Positions 32,891 through 40,904 of a stretch of 64,000 nt of DNA are shown here, piece after piece. Under the pieces are notes generated by a model. That model saw only the letters and a program-made list of their open reading frames with translations. It did no database searches and was not told the origin of the DNA. Positions within the stretch are counted from its first letter, which is position 1. Each line of letters starts with the position of its first letter. The stretch is taken from NCBI GenBank assembly GCA_049597955.1, contig JBMYND010000005.1, positions 1-64,000 of the forward strand, written 5' to 3'. A program made the position numbers and the translations under genes. Origin of the DNA: JAYPAN01 sp049597955. Its GTDB lineage: Bacteria; Pseudomonadota; Alphaproteobacteria; RS24.

Positions 32891-32897
32891 CCTGCGC

Positions 32898-33539
32898 TCA
32901 GCCGCGCTTCAGCAAATAGACCGCCATTTCGGCAAGCAGATTATGCCGCTTGCCGGGCGGGCCGGAAATATGGCGCGCACGGCCATTGGACAAGGTGATG
33001 CAGCGGTCAACACTCAGACCCAGCGTGTCGCATAAATCATTGAAATCCAGCAAAGTGCATAAATGGATATTGGCGGTCTCATACCAGCTTGCCGACAGCG
33101 TGCCGGTTTCCGGCATACGCCCGCCGGTCAACAGGTTGAGACGCACTTGCCAATGGCCGAAATTGGGAATCGACACAATCATCCGTTTGCCAATCCGCGC
33201 CATTTCGCGCAATACATCATGCGGTTTTTGCGTCGCCTGCAAAGTCTGGCTCAGAATAACCATGTCAAAGCCATTATCGGGATAATAGCTCAAATCCGTA
33301 TCGGCATTGCCCTGCACCACGGACAGGCCGCGCGCCACGCACGCATTCACTCCGGCCTGGCTCAATTCCAGCCCGCGCCCGTCAGCCTGGCGCAATTGCA
33401 CCAGCATATCGAGCAATTCGCCCGCGCCGCAACCAATATCCAGCACCCGCGCGCCATCTTCCACCATATCGGCGATAAGGCGCAAATCTATGCGCTTTTC
33501 GGCCAGATTGCCGGCTGCATTGGCGCGTGGGTCAATCAT
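32898..33539 (-). CDS. metW: Methionine biosynthesis protein MetW
   Basis: A 213-residue methyltransferase-fold protein. The SAM-binding loop is VLDIGCGAGELLDML, followed by QGNADTDLSYYPDNGFDMVI and SQTLQATQKPHDVLREM, which are characteristic of MetW. It partners MetX in homoserine acylation in Alphaproteobacteria; its own methyl transfer has not been clearly defined. It overlaps the metX 3' end by 8 bp, so the two are coupled. The start MIDPRANAAG is chosen; a frame five codons longer is possible. Confidence 0.9.
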   Translation of the reverse strand: MIDPRANAAGNLAEKRIDLRLIADMVEDGARVLDIGCGAGELLDMLVQLRQADGRGLELSQAGVNACVARGLSVVQGNADTDLSYYPDNGFDMVILSQTLQATQKPHDVLREMARIGKRMIVSIPNFGHWQVRLNLLTGGRMPETGTLSASWYETANIHLCTLLDFNDLCDTLGLSVDRCITLSNGRARHISGPPGKRHNLLAEMAVYLLKRG

Positions 33540-34725
33540 CTTCCGCCTCGGCATTTGCGTTTATATCGCCATTTGGCGCAAGACCGCGCGCCTTGGCGGC
33601 AGCCTCAAGAAAACCGCTTAATGTGCTGACCATTTCCGGCTCGTCGAGCAGAAACGCATCATGGCCCTTATCGCTTTCAATTTCGACAAAGCTGACATTG
33701 GCCCCTGCCGCATTCAACGCGCGCACCAGCGCAATGCTTTCCGAACTGGGGAACAGCCAATCGCTGGTAAAGGACATGACACAAAACCGGGTTGTTGTGC
33801 CGCGAAACGCATCAGCCAATATGCCGCCATGGTCGGCGGCAATATCGAAATAATCCATCGCCCGCGTGATATAGAGATAGCTGTTGGCGTCAAAACGCTC
33901 GACAAAAGTCACGCCCTGATGGCGCAAATAGCTTTCAATCTGGAAATCGGCATCAAAGCCATAGCTGACTTTTTCACGGTCTTGCAGATTGCGGCCAAAT
34001 TTTCGTTGCAGCGCGGCTTCCGATAAATAGGTGATATGCGCCGCCATGCGGGCGACGGCCAAACCTTTACGCGGGCGTTCGCTTTGGTCGTGATAGGCAC
34101 CGCCATGCCAATTCGGGTCGGCCAATATGGCTTGCCGCCCAACTTCGTGAAAGGCGATATTTTGCGAGGAATGGCGCGCCGAACCGGCAATCGGCACGGC
34201 CGAAAACACGCGCTCGCCATGCGCTGCCGCCCATTGAAGTGTTTGCATGGCCCCCATGGAGCCGCCAATCACACAAAATAAATCCTCAATGCCCAAATGG
34301 TCGAGCAGCAGATTTTGCGCCCGCACCATATCGCCAATGGTGATAACCGGAAAATCAAGACCGTAAATTGTGCCATCCGGCTTTTGCGATGCCGGGCCGC
34401 TGGAACCGGCACAGCCGCCAATCACATTTTGGCAAATCACATAATAGCGGTCAGTATCAATCGGCTTGCCCGGCCCGACCACGCGCGACCACCAGCCTTG
34501 CTTGCCGGTCAGCGGATTATCGCCGGACGGGTGATGGTCGCCGGTCAGCGCATGGCAAATCAGCACAACATTTGATTTGTCCTTATTCATCCGGCCATAG
34601 GCGCGCCAGGCAATGCTGATATCGGGCAATACAGAGCCATTGTCGAGGCGCAAATCAACGCCGGACAAAGTGGTTACAGCCGCCCCCGGAGTCGTTTTAT
34701 CGTCAATTGTCGTGCCGTTTGTCAC
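33532..34725 (-). CDS. metX: Homoserine O-acyltransferase MetX
   Basis: A 397-residue alpha/beta hydrolase-fold enzyme that acylates homoserine in methionine synthesis. VLICHALTGDHHPSG and GGCAGSSGPAS are conserved blocks, GGSMGAMQTLQWA holds the nucleophile Ser, and the base His is in KGHDAFL with Asp in SDWLFP. Acetyl versus succinyl donor cannot be settled by eye. It begins with GTG, has a structured upstream region, and is coupled to metW. Confidence 0.9.
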   Translation of the reverse strand: MTNGTTIDDKTTPGAAVTTLSGVDLRLDNGSVLPDISIAWRAYGRMNKDKSNVVLICHALTGDHHPSGDNPLTGKQGWWSRVVGPGKPIDTDRYYVICQNVIGGCAGSSGPASQKPDGTIYGLDFPVITIGDMVRAQNLLLDHLGIEDLFCVIGGSMGAMQTLQWAAAHGERVFSAVPIAGSARHSSQNIAFHEVGRQAILADPNWHGGAYHDQSERPRKGLAVARMAAHITYLSEAALQRKFGRNLQDREKVSYGFDADFQIESYLRHQGVTFVERFDANSYLYITRAMDYFDIAADHGGILADAFRGTTTRFCVMSFTSDWLFPSSESIALVRALNAAGANVSFVEIESDKGHDAFLLDEPEMVSTLSGFLEAAAKARGLAPNGDINANAEAEDD

Positions 34726-34810
34726 CGTATAAACCCTAACGCCGCGCGGCCTCGCAATAAATAGTTCTGGTCGGAACAGATGCGCCTTCCGGCCAAAAAT
34801 GTCAATCTTT
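34726..34810 (-). promoter_or_regulatory. Structured upstream region of metX, possible cis-regulatory element
   Basis: On the reverse strand, just before the GTG, lies the perfect 10-bp palindrome GCCGCGCGGC. Further upstream is TTGACA, then CATCTGTTCCGACCAGAAC, which can form a GTTC/GAAC hairpin. Methionine genes of Alphaproteobacteria are often under SAM riboswitches, but I could not match this stretch to the SAM-II consensus. Either a promoter-operator or an RNA element is possible. Confidence 0.3.
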
Positions 34811-34813
34811 CCT

Positions 34814-34842
34814 TTGATTTACAACGCTTGGCGGCTTATGAC
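34814..34842 (+). promoter_or_regulatory. Promoter of the chorismate mutase-hisC-tyrA operon (probably leaderless)
   Basis: TTGATT (34814-34819), a 17-bp spacer and TATGAC (34837-34842) end 8 nt before the ATG at 34851. The predicted transcription start coincides with the start codon. No Shine-Dalgarno precedes it. Confidence 0.55.
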
Positions 34843-34850
34843 TAGGCGAG

Positions 34851-35672
34851 ATGAGTGACGATGACAAAGCCATGACGCAAATGCTCGATAAACCGGAGCT
34901 TTCCAGCCTGCGCGCGCAGATTGACAGTATTGATGCCGAATTGCGCGCCTTGCTGAAAGCGCGGGCTGATTTGGTTGACCATGTGATTGCCGCCAAGCCG
35001 GATGATGCCGGGCTTTTACCGGTGCGCCCTTGGCGCGAAGCGACGCAAATGGCGGCGCTGGCTGATTGGCAGGCACATGTTGCGCCACGCTTGCCGCTGG
35101 CCGGATTTCTGGCGATTTGGCGCGAAATTATCGGCGGGTCGCTGGCCCAGCAGGGCGGCTTGACCATTGTGACGCTGGCCCAAACGCAAAGCTTGGCGCG
35201 CGCCCATTTTGGCGCATCCTTGGACTATCGGCTGTGCAGCAATTCCGATGAGGCGGTGACTGCCGTGCAGAATAATCCGCGCAGCCTGGCCGTATTGCCG
35301 CCTGAAGCCGCATTGGCGGCGGATGGGGTGCCATGCACGCCAAATGGCGCTTATGTGTTTAACCTATTGCCCGTGCTGCCGCCGGTTGCAGCTTTGTGCT
35401 ATGGCGCGGTGCCATTGGAATTAAGCGCGCCGGGCCTGACATTGGTGCGGCTTGCCGCGACAGCCATGCAGCCGGAAAACAGCGCGGCGCTTGCTGATGC
35501 GGCGCAAGCGGCCTTGGCCGGCGCGGTGGCTTTATGCAGCGATGAAATGGCGCATATTGTGGCGCTGAATGGCGCGTTTGACGCTGACGCCATTGCCGAG
35601 ACTTTTGACGGGCAGGCGGTCTGGCTGGGCAATTGCCCGCCACCGCTTGCGGTCAATGGAGGCCAGTTATGA
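34851..35672 (+). CDS. Chorismate mutase (AroQ type) with a C-terminal extension
   Basis: A 273-residue protein. Residues about 18-105 are a helical AroQ chorismate mutase: LRAQIDSIDAELRALLKARA, then PVRPWREATQMAAL and WREIIGGSLAQQ, with the Arg, Lys and Gln positions expected for the active site. Residues 110-273 (LTIVTLAQTQSLARAHFGAS, SLAVLPPEAAL) look like a prephenate-dehydratase- or binding-protein-like lobe but lack the dehydratase TRF motif, so it is probably not catalytic. It converts chorismate to prephenate for the tyrA product. ATGA overlap with hisC. Confidence 0.8.
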   Translation: MSDDDKAMTQMLDKPELSSLRAQIDSIDAELRALLKARADLVDHVIAAKPDDAGLLPVRPWREATQMAALADWQAHVAPRLPLAGFLAIWREIIGGSLAQQGGLTIVTLAQTQSLARAHFGASLDYRLCSNSDEAVTAVQNNPRSLAVLPPEAALAADGVPCTPNGAYVFNLLPVLPPVAALCYGAVPLELSAPGLTLVRLAATAMQPENSAALADAAQAALAGAVALCSDEMAHIVALNGAFDADAIAETFDGQAVWLGNCPPPLAVNGGQL

Positions 35673-36757
35673 GCGCGCCGCGCCCACGTTCGCCCTTGCT
35701 CGACCTGCCGCCCTATATTGGCGGGCGCGAAAAAGTTGAGGGCATTGCCGAGCCGTATAAGCTGTCGGCCAATGAAAACCCGCTCGGGCCAAGCCCGGCC
35801 GCATTGGCGGCGCTGGCCGATTTACCGTCGCTGGCAATTTATCCCGATGGCGGCGCGCAGGCTTTGCGCGACAAGCTGGCGGCGCTGAACGATATTGAAG
35901 CTGACCGGATTATTTGCGGCAATGGCTCGGATGATATTTTGCAATTACTGGCGCAAGCCTATCTCGCACCCGGCGATAATATGCTGCACAGCGCGCATGG
36001 CTTTCTGATTTACAAGCTGGCCTCGCGCGCGGCAGGGGCTGATACAATAAGCGTGCCGGAAAAAGATTTGACGGCTGATGTTGATGCGCTGCTGGCAAAT
36101 GTGGATGATGCGACGAAAATTGTATTTCTGGCCAATCCGAATAATCCGACCGGCACGATGCTGGGGCGCGACGCGATTGCCCGCCTGCATGCCGGTTTGC
36201 CCGACCATGTGATTTTGGTGCTGGACGGGGCTTATGCCGAATATGTCGAGCCGGATATTTATCCGCATGGCTTTGATTTGGTGGACGCCCATGCCAATGT
36301 GGTGACGACGCGGACTTTCTCAAAAGCCTATGGGCTGGCCGGTTTGCGGCTTGGCTGGGGTTATTGCCCGCCCGGCATTGCCGATGTGCTGAATCGTTTG
36401 CGGGCGCCGTTTAATGTCAATCAGGCGGCGGTTTTTGCCGGGCTTGCCGCTTTGGATGACCAGCCGCATATCATCCAATCGCGGGCGCATAATACGCAAT
36501 GGCGCGATTGGCTGTGCCAGCAAATTGGCGGGCTTGGCCTCGCTGTGCGCGGCGGGCAAGCCAATTTTGTGCTGATTGAATTCGCTACGCCCGAACAGGC
36601 AAAAGCAGCCGAAGCGGCCATGTGCGCGCAAGGGGTTATCCCGCGCGGGTTGGCGGCCTATGATTTGCCTCATGCGCTGCGCTTGAGTGTCGGCACACAG
36701 GCGGGCAATCGCGCCGCCATTGACGCGCTGGCGCAGTTTCTGGAAACAGTAAAATGA
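35669..36757 (+). CDS. hisC: Histidinol-phosphate/aromatic aminotransferase
   Basis: A 362-residue PLP enzyme (fold type I). KLSANENPLGPSP is the N-terminal motif, CGNGSDDILQLL binds PLP phosphate, VFLANPNNPTGTML and VLDGAYAEYV the cofactor ring, and TRTFSKAYGLAGLRLGW contains the Schiff-base Lys. Between chorismate mutase and prephenate dehydrogenase it probably transaminates both imidazole acetol phosphate and aromatic keto acids. ATGA overlaps join it to both neighbours. The start at 35669 is set by the overlap. Confidence 0.9.
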   Translation: MSAPRPRSPLLDLPPYIGGREKVEGIAEPYKLSANENPLGPSPAALAALADLPSLAIYPDGGAQALRDKLAALNDIEADRIICGNGSDDILQLLAQAYLAPGDNMLHSAHGFLIYKLASRAAGADTISVPEKDLTADVDALLANVDDATKIVFLANPNNPTGTMLGRDAIARLHAGLPDHVILVLDGAYAEYVEPDIYPHGFDLVDAHANVVTTRTFSKAYGLAGLRLGWGYCPPGIADVLNRLRAPFNVNQAAVFAGLAALDDQPHIIQSRAHNTQWRDWLCQQIGGLGLAVRGGQANFVLIEFATPEQAKAAEAAMCAQGVIPRGLAAYDLPHALRLSVGTQAGNRAAIDALAQFLETVK

Positions 36758-37680
36758 GCCAACCAAATATCGCGCTTTTGGGCTTGGGCCTTATCGGCTC
36801 TTCGCTCGGCCATGCTTTCAAAAAATATGGGTTGGCCGGGCATGTGTCAGGCTATGCGCGCTCGCCCGAAACGCGCGAGCGGGCGGCGGCTCTGGGTTTT
36901 GTGGACAGCGTGCATGACACGCCGCAAGCCGCCTGCGCCGAGGCCGATATTGTATTTTTCAACACGCCGCTCAGCGCGATTAAGGATTTGGCCGAAAAAA
37001 TCGTGCCTGTTTTGAAAGACGGGGCGATTATCACCGATGTCGGCTCGGTCAAGGCGGGGGTGATTGACGACATTAAGCCCTTATTGCAAGGCCGTGTTCA
37101 TTTGGTGCCGGGCCATCCGATTGCCGGCACGGAGCAATCCGGCCCGGATGCCGGTTTTGCTGAATTATTTGAAGGGCGCTGGTGCATTTTGACACCGGAA
37201 GGGGACGCCAATCTTTATGCAGTGGAAACCATTGCCAATTTATGGCGGCAAATGGGCAGCGAGGTTGAGTTTATGGATGCCGGCCACCATGATTTGGTGC
37301 TGGCCATTACCAGCCATTTGCCGCATTTGATTGCCTATAATATTGTCGGCACGGCGGCGCAGCTTGAAAATGATACGCGCAGCGCGGTGATTAAATACTC
37401 GGCCAGCGGCTTTCGCGATTTCACCCGCATCGCCGCTTCCGACCCGATTATGTGGCGCGATATTTTTCTGCAAAACAAAGAGGCCGTGCTGGAAATGCTG
37501 GGGCGTTTCAGCGAAGATTTGACCGCTTTGCAGCGCGCCATTCGACATGGTGATGGTGAATATCTGGAAAACACATTCACCACGACGCGCTCCATCCGGC
37601 GCAGTATTATTGAGGCCGGACAAGATGTTGACCTGCCCAATTTCGGGCGTGACCAGCGCGACACCGGCGAAATGGATTAA
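36754..37680 (+). CDS. tyrA: Prephenate/arogenate dehydrogenase
   Basis: A 308-residue NAD(P)-dependent dehydrogenase of the cyclohexadienyl type. The nucleotide-binding motif is ALLGLGLIGSSLGHA. Catalytic and substrate residues lie in GHPIAGTEQSGPD and ITSHLPHLIAY, followed by the helical TyrA dimer domain (SASGFRDFTRIAASDP). It turns prephenate into 4-hydroxyphenylpyruvate, or arogenate into tyrosine. It is the last gene of the operon, overlapping the convergent DUF2125 gene by 4 bp. Confidence 0.9.
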   Translation: MSQPNIALLGLGLIGSSLGHAFKKYGLAGHVSGYARSPETRERAAALGFVDSVHDTPQAACAEADIVFFNTPLSAIKDLAEKIVPVLKDGAIITDVGSVKAGVIDDIKPLLQGRVHLVPGHPIAGTEQSGPDAGFAELFEGRWCILTPEGDANLYAVETIANLWRQMGSEVEFMDAGHHDLVLAITSHLPHLIAYNIVGTAAQLENDTRSAVIKYSASGFRDFTRIAASDPIMWRDIFLQNKEAVLEMLGRFSEDLTALQRAIRHGDGEYLENTFTTTRSIRRSIIEAGQDVDLPNFGRDQRDTGEMD

Positions 37681-38711
37681 CGCCAGCGCGGTGCCGGGCC
37701 AATATCAAGCGGGCCAATCATGCTGCGGCCATTTTTGAAGATAAGCGGCACAGAAAGCCGGTCGCCGGTTTTGCCGGTCAGGGCAGAAGCCAGCCCGGCC
37801 AAAAACAACAAACGCTTGCGCTCACGCCGGTCGGCAAGACCAAACTCTTCCAGCGTTTCCAGCAAGGCGACCAGATTGACAACATCGAAATCAAGCTGGC
37901 CTGCCATCAGACCATTCTCGCCAAAGCGCAAGACGCCCTTGCCAAGCAATGTGACTTTGCGGCGTTCGAGCGTCAGCTTTTCCACTTTTATTTGCTGGCC
38001 GGAAAATTGCGCAATATTGTCCATGCCGCCAAGCATTGCGCCGGATATGTTAAGCTGCATGTCAAAACGCGGCAAAGGCGCATTATCATCAATCACCAAA
38101 TCGCGCCCGCGCAGCACCACATCATAGCGCGGCGCGCTTTCCTTGTCTGGCGCATCAGCCCGGCGGCGCAAAAAGGCGGCAAAATTGTCAGCCCGCATGG
38201 TGACGGCAATGTCGCCCAAAGCGAAGCGGGCATTGGGTTGTTGCATCTCGAATGCCAATCGCAAAGGGCCGGTCAAATCAACCACCGCGCTGGCCATATT
38301 GCCTGTATGGCCTATGGTGACCGCGCCTTGCGGCAGGGCAATCTTGTGCGCGCCTTTCATATCCAGCACGGCATGATTGGGCCGCCATGGCATGACAGTC
38401 AGACGCAGCGCGTCGGTTTGCCAGCCTATTGTCTCATCTGCCCAAGCGGGTTGGTCAATATCCAGCGTCAGCCGGGCGGGAAAGCCGGAAGCCTTGGCCT
38501 GTTGCCATTGCGCGCCATTATCCTGCAACACGGCCAGCACTTTTTGTCCGGCAAAATGCCAAAAGCCGAAATAGACACCCAACAGCGCGGCCAGCCCCAA
38601 AAAGGGCGCAAGCAGCAGCCAGCGGCTTTGCGGCTTTGCCGGTTTACTCTCTCCTGCATCCACTGTCACATCACCTGTATCAATCACTGCCGGGAAGGCC
38701 AGCCAGCGCAT
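37677..38711 (-). CDS. DUF2125 family membrane-anchored protein
   Basis: A protein of about 344 residues with one N-terminal transmembrane segment (WLLLAPFLGLAALLGVYFGF) and a long beta-rich periplasmic part: GFPARLTLDIDQPAWAD, GAHKIALPQGAVTIGHTGNM, DMQLNISGAMLGGMDNIAQF. It matches the DUF2125 family of Alphaproteobacteria, function unknown. The start is uncertain: the ATG at 38711 overlaps the upstream DUF218 gene by 32 bp, while a GTG at 38687 would overlap by 8 bp (GTGATTGA). Both leave the transmembrane helix intact. Confidence 0.7.
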   Translation of the reverse strand: MRWLAFPAVIDTGDVTVDAGESKPAKPQSRWLLLAPFLGLAALLGVYFGFWHFAGQKVLAVLQDNGAQWQQAKASGFPARLTLDIDQPAWADETIGWQTDALRLTVMPWRPNHAVLDMKGAHKIALPQGAVTIGHTGNMASAVVDLTGPLRLAFEMQQPNARFALGDIAVTMRADNFAAFLRRRADAPDKESAPRYDVVLRGRDLVIDDNAPLPRFDMQLNISGAMLGGMDNIAQFSGQQIKVEKLTLERRKVTLLGKGVLRFGENGLMAGQLDFDVVNLVALLETLEEFGLADRRERKRLLFLAGLASALTGKTGDRLSVPLIFKNGRSMIGPLDIGPAPRWR

Positions 38712-39300
38712 AGAGGTAGCGAACATATTCGCCCAGCAAAAGCGAAAACGTGCCGGGGAATCGCCACCATGCTTCCAGCCTGACATTGGCCGGAACAACC
38801 GGCCATGCCGACAGCCGCATGGTTGGCATGGCGCGGCGCATTTCAAGAAAGGCGCGCGGCACATGATGGGCGCTGGTAACAATAATCAGCGAATTAAAGT
38901 CATGCACTTGCGCCCAAATCGCCGTTTGCTCAGCATTTTGCACCGTATTGGTGGCGCGCGGGTCTAGGTCAATACAACAGGCCACCGCGTCACGAATTTC
39001 CGGCACTTGCGCCAAAATTGTTTCAAAAGATTGGTCTTCATAAACGCCGGAAATCAGCAATCTTTGGCCTTTTTTTTCGTGCAGCAATTGCATGCCGACA
39101 ATCATTCTTTCATTGGCCGTGCCGGTAAAGACCACAATGCCGTCTGCCTTTGGCACATTTTCGGGCGGACGCGGCAAATTATTGGCGAAGATAATAAAAA
39201 ACAGAATAAACAGCGCCAGACCGCTTATCGCCACACCGGCAAGGCTTTGCTTCAGCTTGCGGTTTTGAATGGTTTCCGGTGGCGGGTCAAAGCGTGACAT
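38680..39300 (-). CDS. YdcF-like DUF218 protein
   Basis: A 206-residue protein with an N-terminal transmembrane helix (VAISGLALFILFFIIFANNL) and a DUF218 domain: IVVFTGTANERM, LLISGVYEDQ, CIDLDPRATNTVQNAEQTA and IIVTSAHHVPRAFLEM. Relatives (YdcF, SanA/ElyC) act in envelope biogenesis, though the substrate is unknown. It starts 19 bp after ftsX and is probably co-transcribed with ftsE-ftsX. Confidence 0.75.
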   Translation of the reverse strand: MSRFDPPPETIQNRKLKQSLAGVAISGLALFILFFIIFANNLPRPPENVPKADGIVVFTGTANERMIVGMQLLHEKKGQRLLISGVYEDQSFETILAQVPEIRDAVACCIDLDPRATNTVQNAEQTAIWAQVHDFNSLIIVTSAHHVPRAFLEMRRAMPTMRLSAWPVVPANVRLEAWWRFPGTFSLLLGEYVRYLYALAGLPGSD

Positions 39301-39319
39301 GGTGGATTCCCAAGCGCCT

Positions 39320-40198
39320 TTACAATCGCGCGCGCAAATTGCGCAGGACATGATGGCGTGTCACCTGCCAGCTCAGAAAAATCGCACCAAGCGGCACGGG
39401 CAACAGCCAAATATATAAATCGCTATTGCGCGCATCGGGCAGGATAGTGCCGAACAGATAGAAAAACAGGCAGGCCGCCAAAGTGCCGGATAAAGCGGCC
39501 AGCAGGGTGAGGCGGACAAAATGGCCTTCAAAGCGGCGCGAAATATAGCTGTCATGCGCGCCAATTTGGTGCAGCACATCAAGAATTTCCTGATTGGCCA
39601 GCAATCCGGCGCGCGTGGCAAATAAAATCACCGTGCCGGTCGCCAAAGTCACCATGGTCAGAACAAGGGCGGCGAAAAAATTCAGCGCCCGCGCCGCGCC
39701 TTCCAGCGTTTGCCGCCATTTGCCATGCGTATCCAGCCGCGCGCCGGGCGCGACCGATTGCAATTCCACCGACAGTGCTTCGGCAGGAAAATCACCGCTG
39801 GCATCGGGATGTATCTCAATCAGCACGGGCAGCGGCAAATCATCGCCGACATTGCCGCTGCCCAGCCAAGGCTCCAGCAGGGCAATGAGTTCCGGCTTTT
39901 CGAGAACCCGCACCGAGGCAATGCCGGGCATGGCGTCAATCACCCGCAAGACGACGGGCAATTGTTCATCCGCCGTTTGCGCCCGTGTTTCAACAATTTG
40001 CACGCTTACCGCGCTGGTCGCGCGCGCCAGCCAACGCTCGGCAGCCTGATTGGCCAACAGGCTGTTGCCAAGCGCCAAACAGGCCAAAAATGACATCACC
40101 ATCGTCACCGCCACCAAAGCCGGCCCGGCCAGATTGCGCGGCGGCAAAATAGCGGCCGGGCGATGGCCGTCAAGCGGGTCTGGCGCGCTCTGGCTCAT
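39320..40198 (-). CDS. ftsX: Cell-division ABC transporter permease FtsX
   Basis: A 292-residue permease. The first helix is ALVAVTMVMSFLACLALGNS, followed by a periplasmic loop and three C-terminal helices (FFAALVLTMVTLATGTVILF, LTLLAALSGTLAACLFFYLF, LPVPLGAIFLSW). EILDVLHQIGAHDSYISRRF is the FtsX coupling motif. With FtsE it controls peptidoglycan hydrolysis at the septum. The start at 40198 overlaps the ftsE stop as ATGA. Confidence 0.85.
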   Translation of the reverse strand: MSQSAPDPLDGHRPAAILPPRNLAGPALVAVTMVMSFLACLALGNSLLANQAAERWLARATSAVSVQIVETRAQTADEQLPVVLRVIDAMPGIASVRVLEKPELIALLEPWLGSGNVGDDLPLPVLIEIHPDASGDFPAEALSVELQSVAPGARLDTHGKWRQTLEGAARALNFFAALVLTMVTLATGTVILFATRAGLLANQEILDVLHQIGAHDSYISRRFEGHFVRLTLLAALSGTLAACLFFYLFGTILPDARNSDLYIWLLPVPLGAIFLSWQVTRHHVLRNLRARL

Positions 40199-40869
40199 TG
40201 TATGCCTCCGGCACCAAACATGCTGATATGGTGATTTTCCAAATGCAGGCGCGGATGTGGGAAATGCTGCCATAATTGCGCATCATGAGTGGCTATCAGC
40301 AATGTCGTCCCCATTTTGTTCAATTCGCTGAACAGGCGTATCAGGCGCAGGCCCATATCCGGGTCAACATTGCCGGTCGGCTCATCGGCAATAATAATTT
40401 GCGGACGGGTAATGACCGAACGGGCAATCGCGGCGCGCTGCTGTTCACCGCCCGATAAAGTGGCCGGATGCGCCTTGAGTTGATGGCCCAGCCCGACCCA
40501 TTCGAGCAGTTCAATCGCATTGGCGCGATAATTTGCTTCGCGCACACCGGCAATGCGCAAGGGCAGGGTCACATTGTCATAAACCGATAAATGGTCAATC
40601 AGTCTGAAGTCTTGAAACACAACGCCGAGTTGGCGACGCATCAAAGCAAGCTGCTTGCGCGGCATTTGGCTGACATCTTTATCGAGCAGGAAAACCCGTC
40701 CGGCGCTTGGCCGATGGGCGAGAAAAATCAGCCGCAAGAGTGAGGTTTTTCCGGCACCGGACGGGCCGGAAAGGAAATGGAATGACCCCTCTTCCAGCTC
40801 AAGATTAATATCTTGCAGCACATCGGGGCCGTCCTGGTATCGCAAGCTGACATTTTCTAGCCGGATCAT
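40195..40869 (-). CDS. ftsE: Cell-division ATP-binding protein FtsE
   Basis: A 224-residue ABC ATPase: Walker A GPSGAGKTSLL, Q-loop VVFQDFRL, signature LSGGEQQRAAIARSV, Walker B IIIADEPTGNVD and switch His in LIATHDAQLW. Length and the LRLIFLAHRPSAG insert match FtsE. Forms the FtsEX complex with the overlapping ftsX product. Confidence 0.92.
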   Translation of the reverse strand: MIRLENVSLRYQDGPDVLQDINLELEEGSFHFLSGPSGAGKTSLLRLIFLAHRPSAGRVFLLDKDVSQMPRKQLALMRRQLGVVFQDFRLIDHLSVYDNVTLPLRIAGVREANYRANAIELLEWVGLGHQLKAHPATLSGGEQQRAAIARSVITRPQIIIADEPTGNVDPDMGLRLIRLFSELNKMGTTLLIATHDAQLWQHFPHPRLHLENHHISMFGAGGIQ

Positions 40870-40904
40870 TGTCTCTCCCGCAAAACGCTTTGGCCTATTA
40901 TGCG

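Noticed and set aside
34726..34810. SAM-II riboswitch
   Set aside because: The conserved SAM-II pairing and loop sequences could not be found; only generic hairpins are seen.
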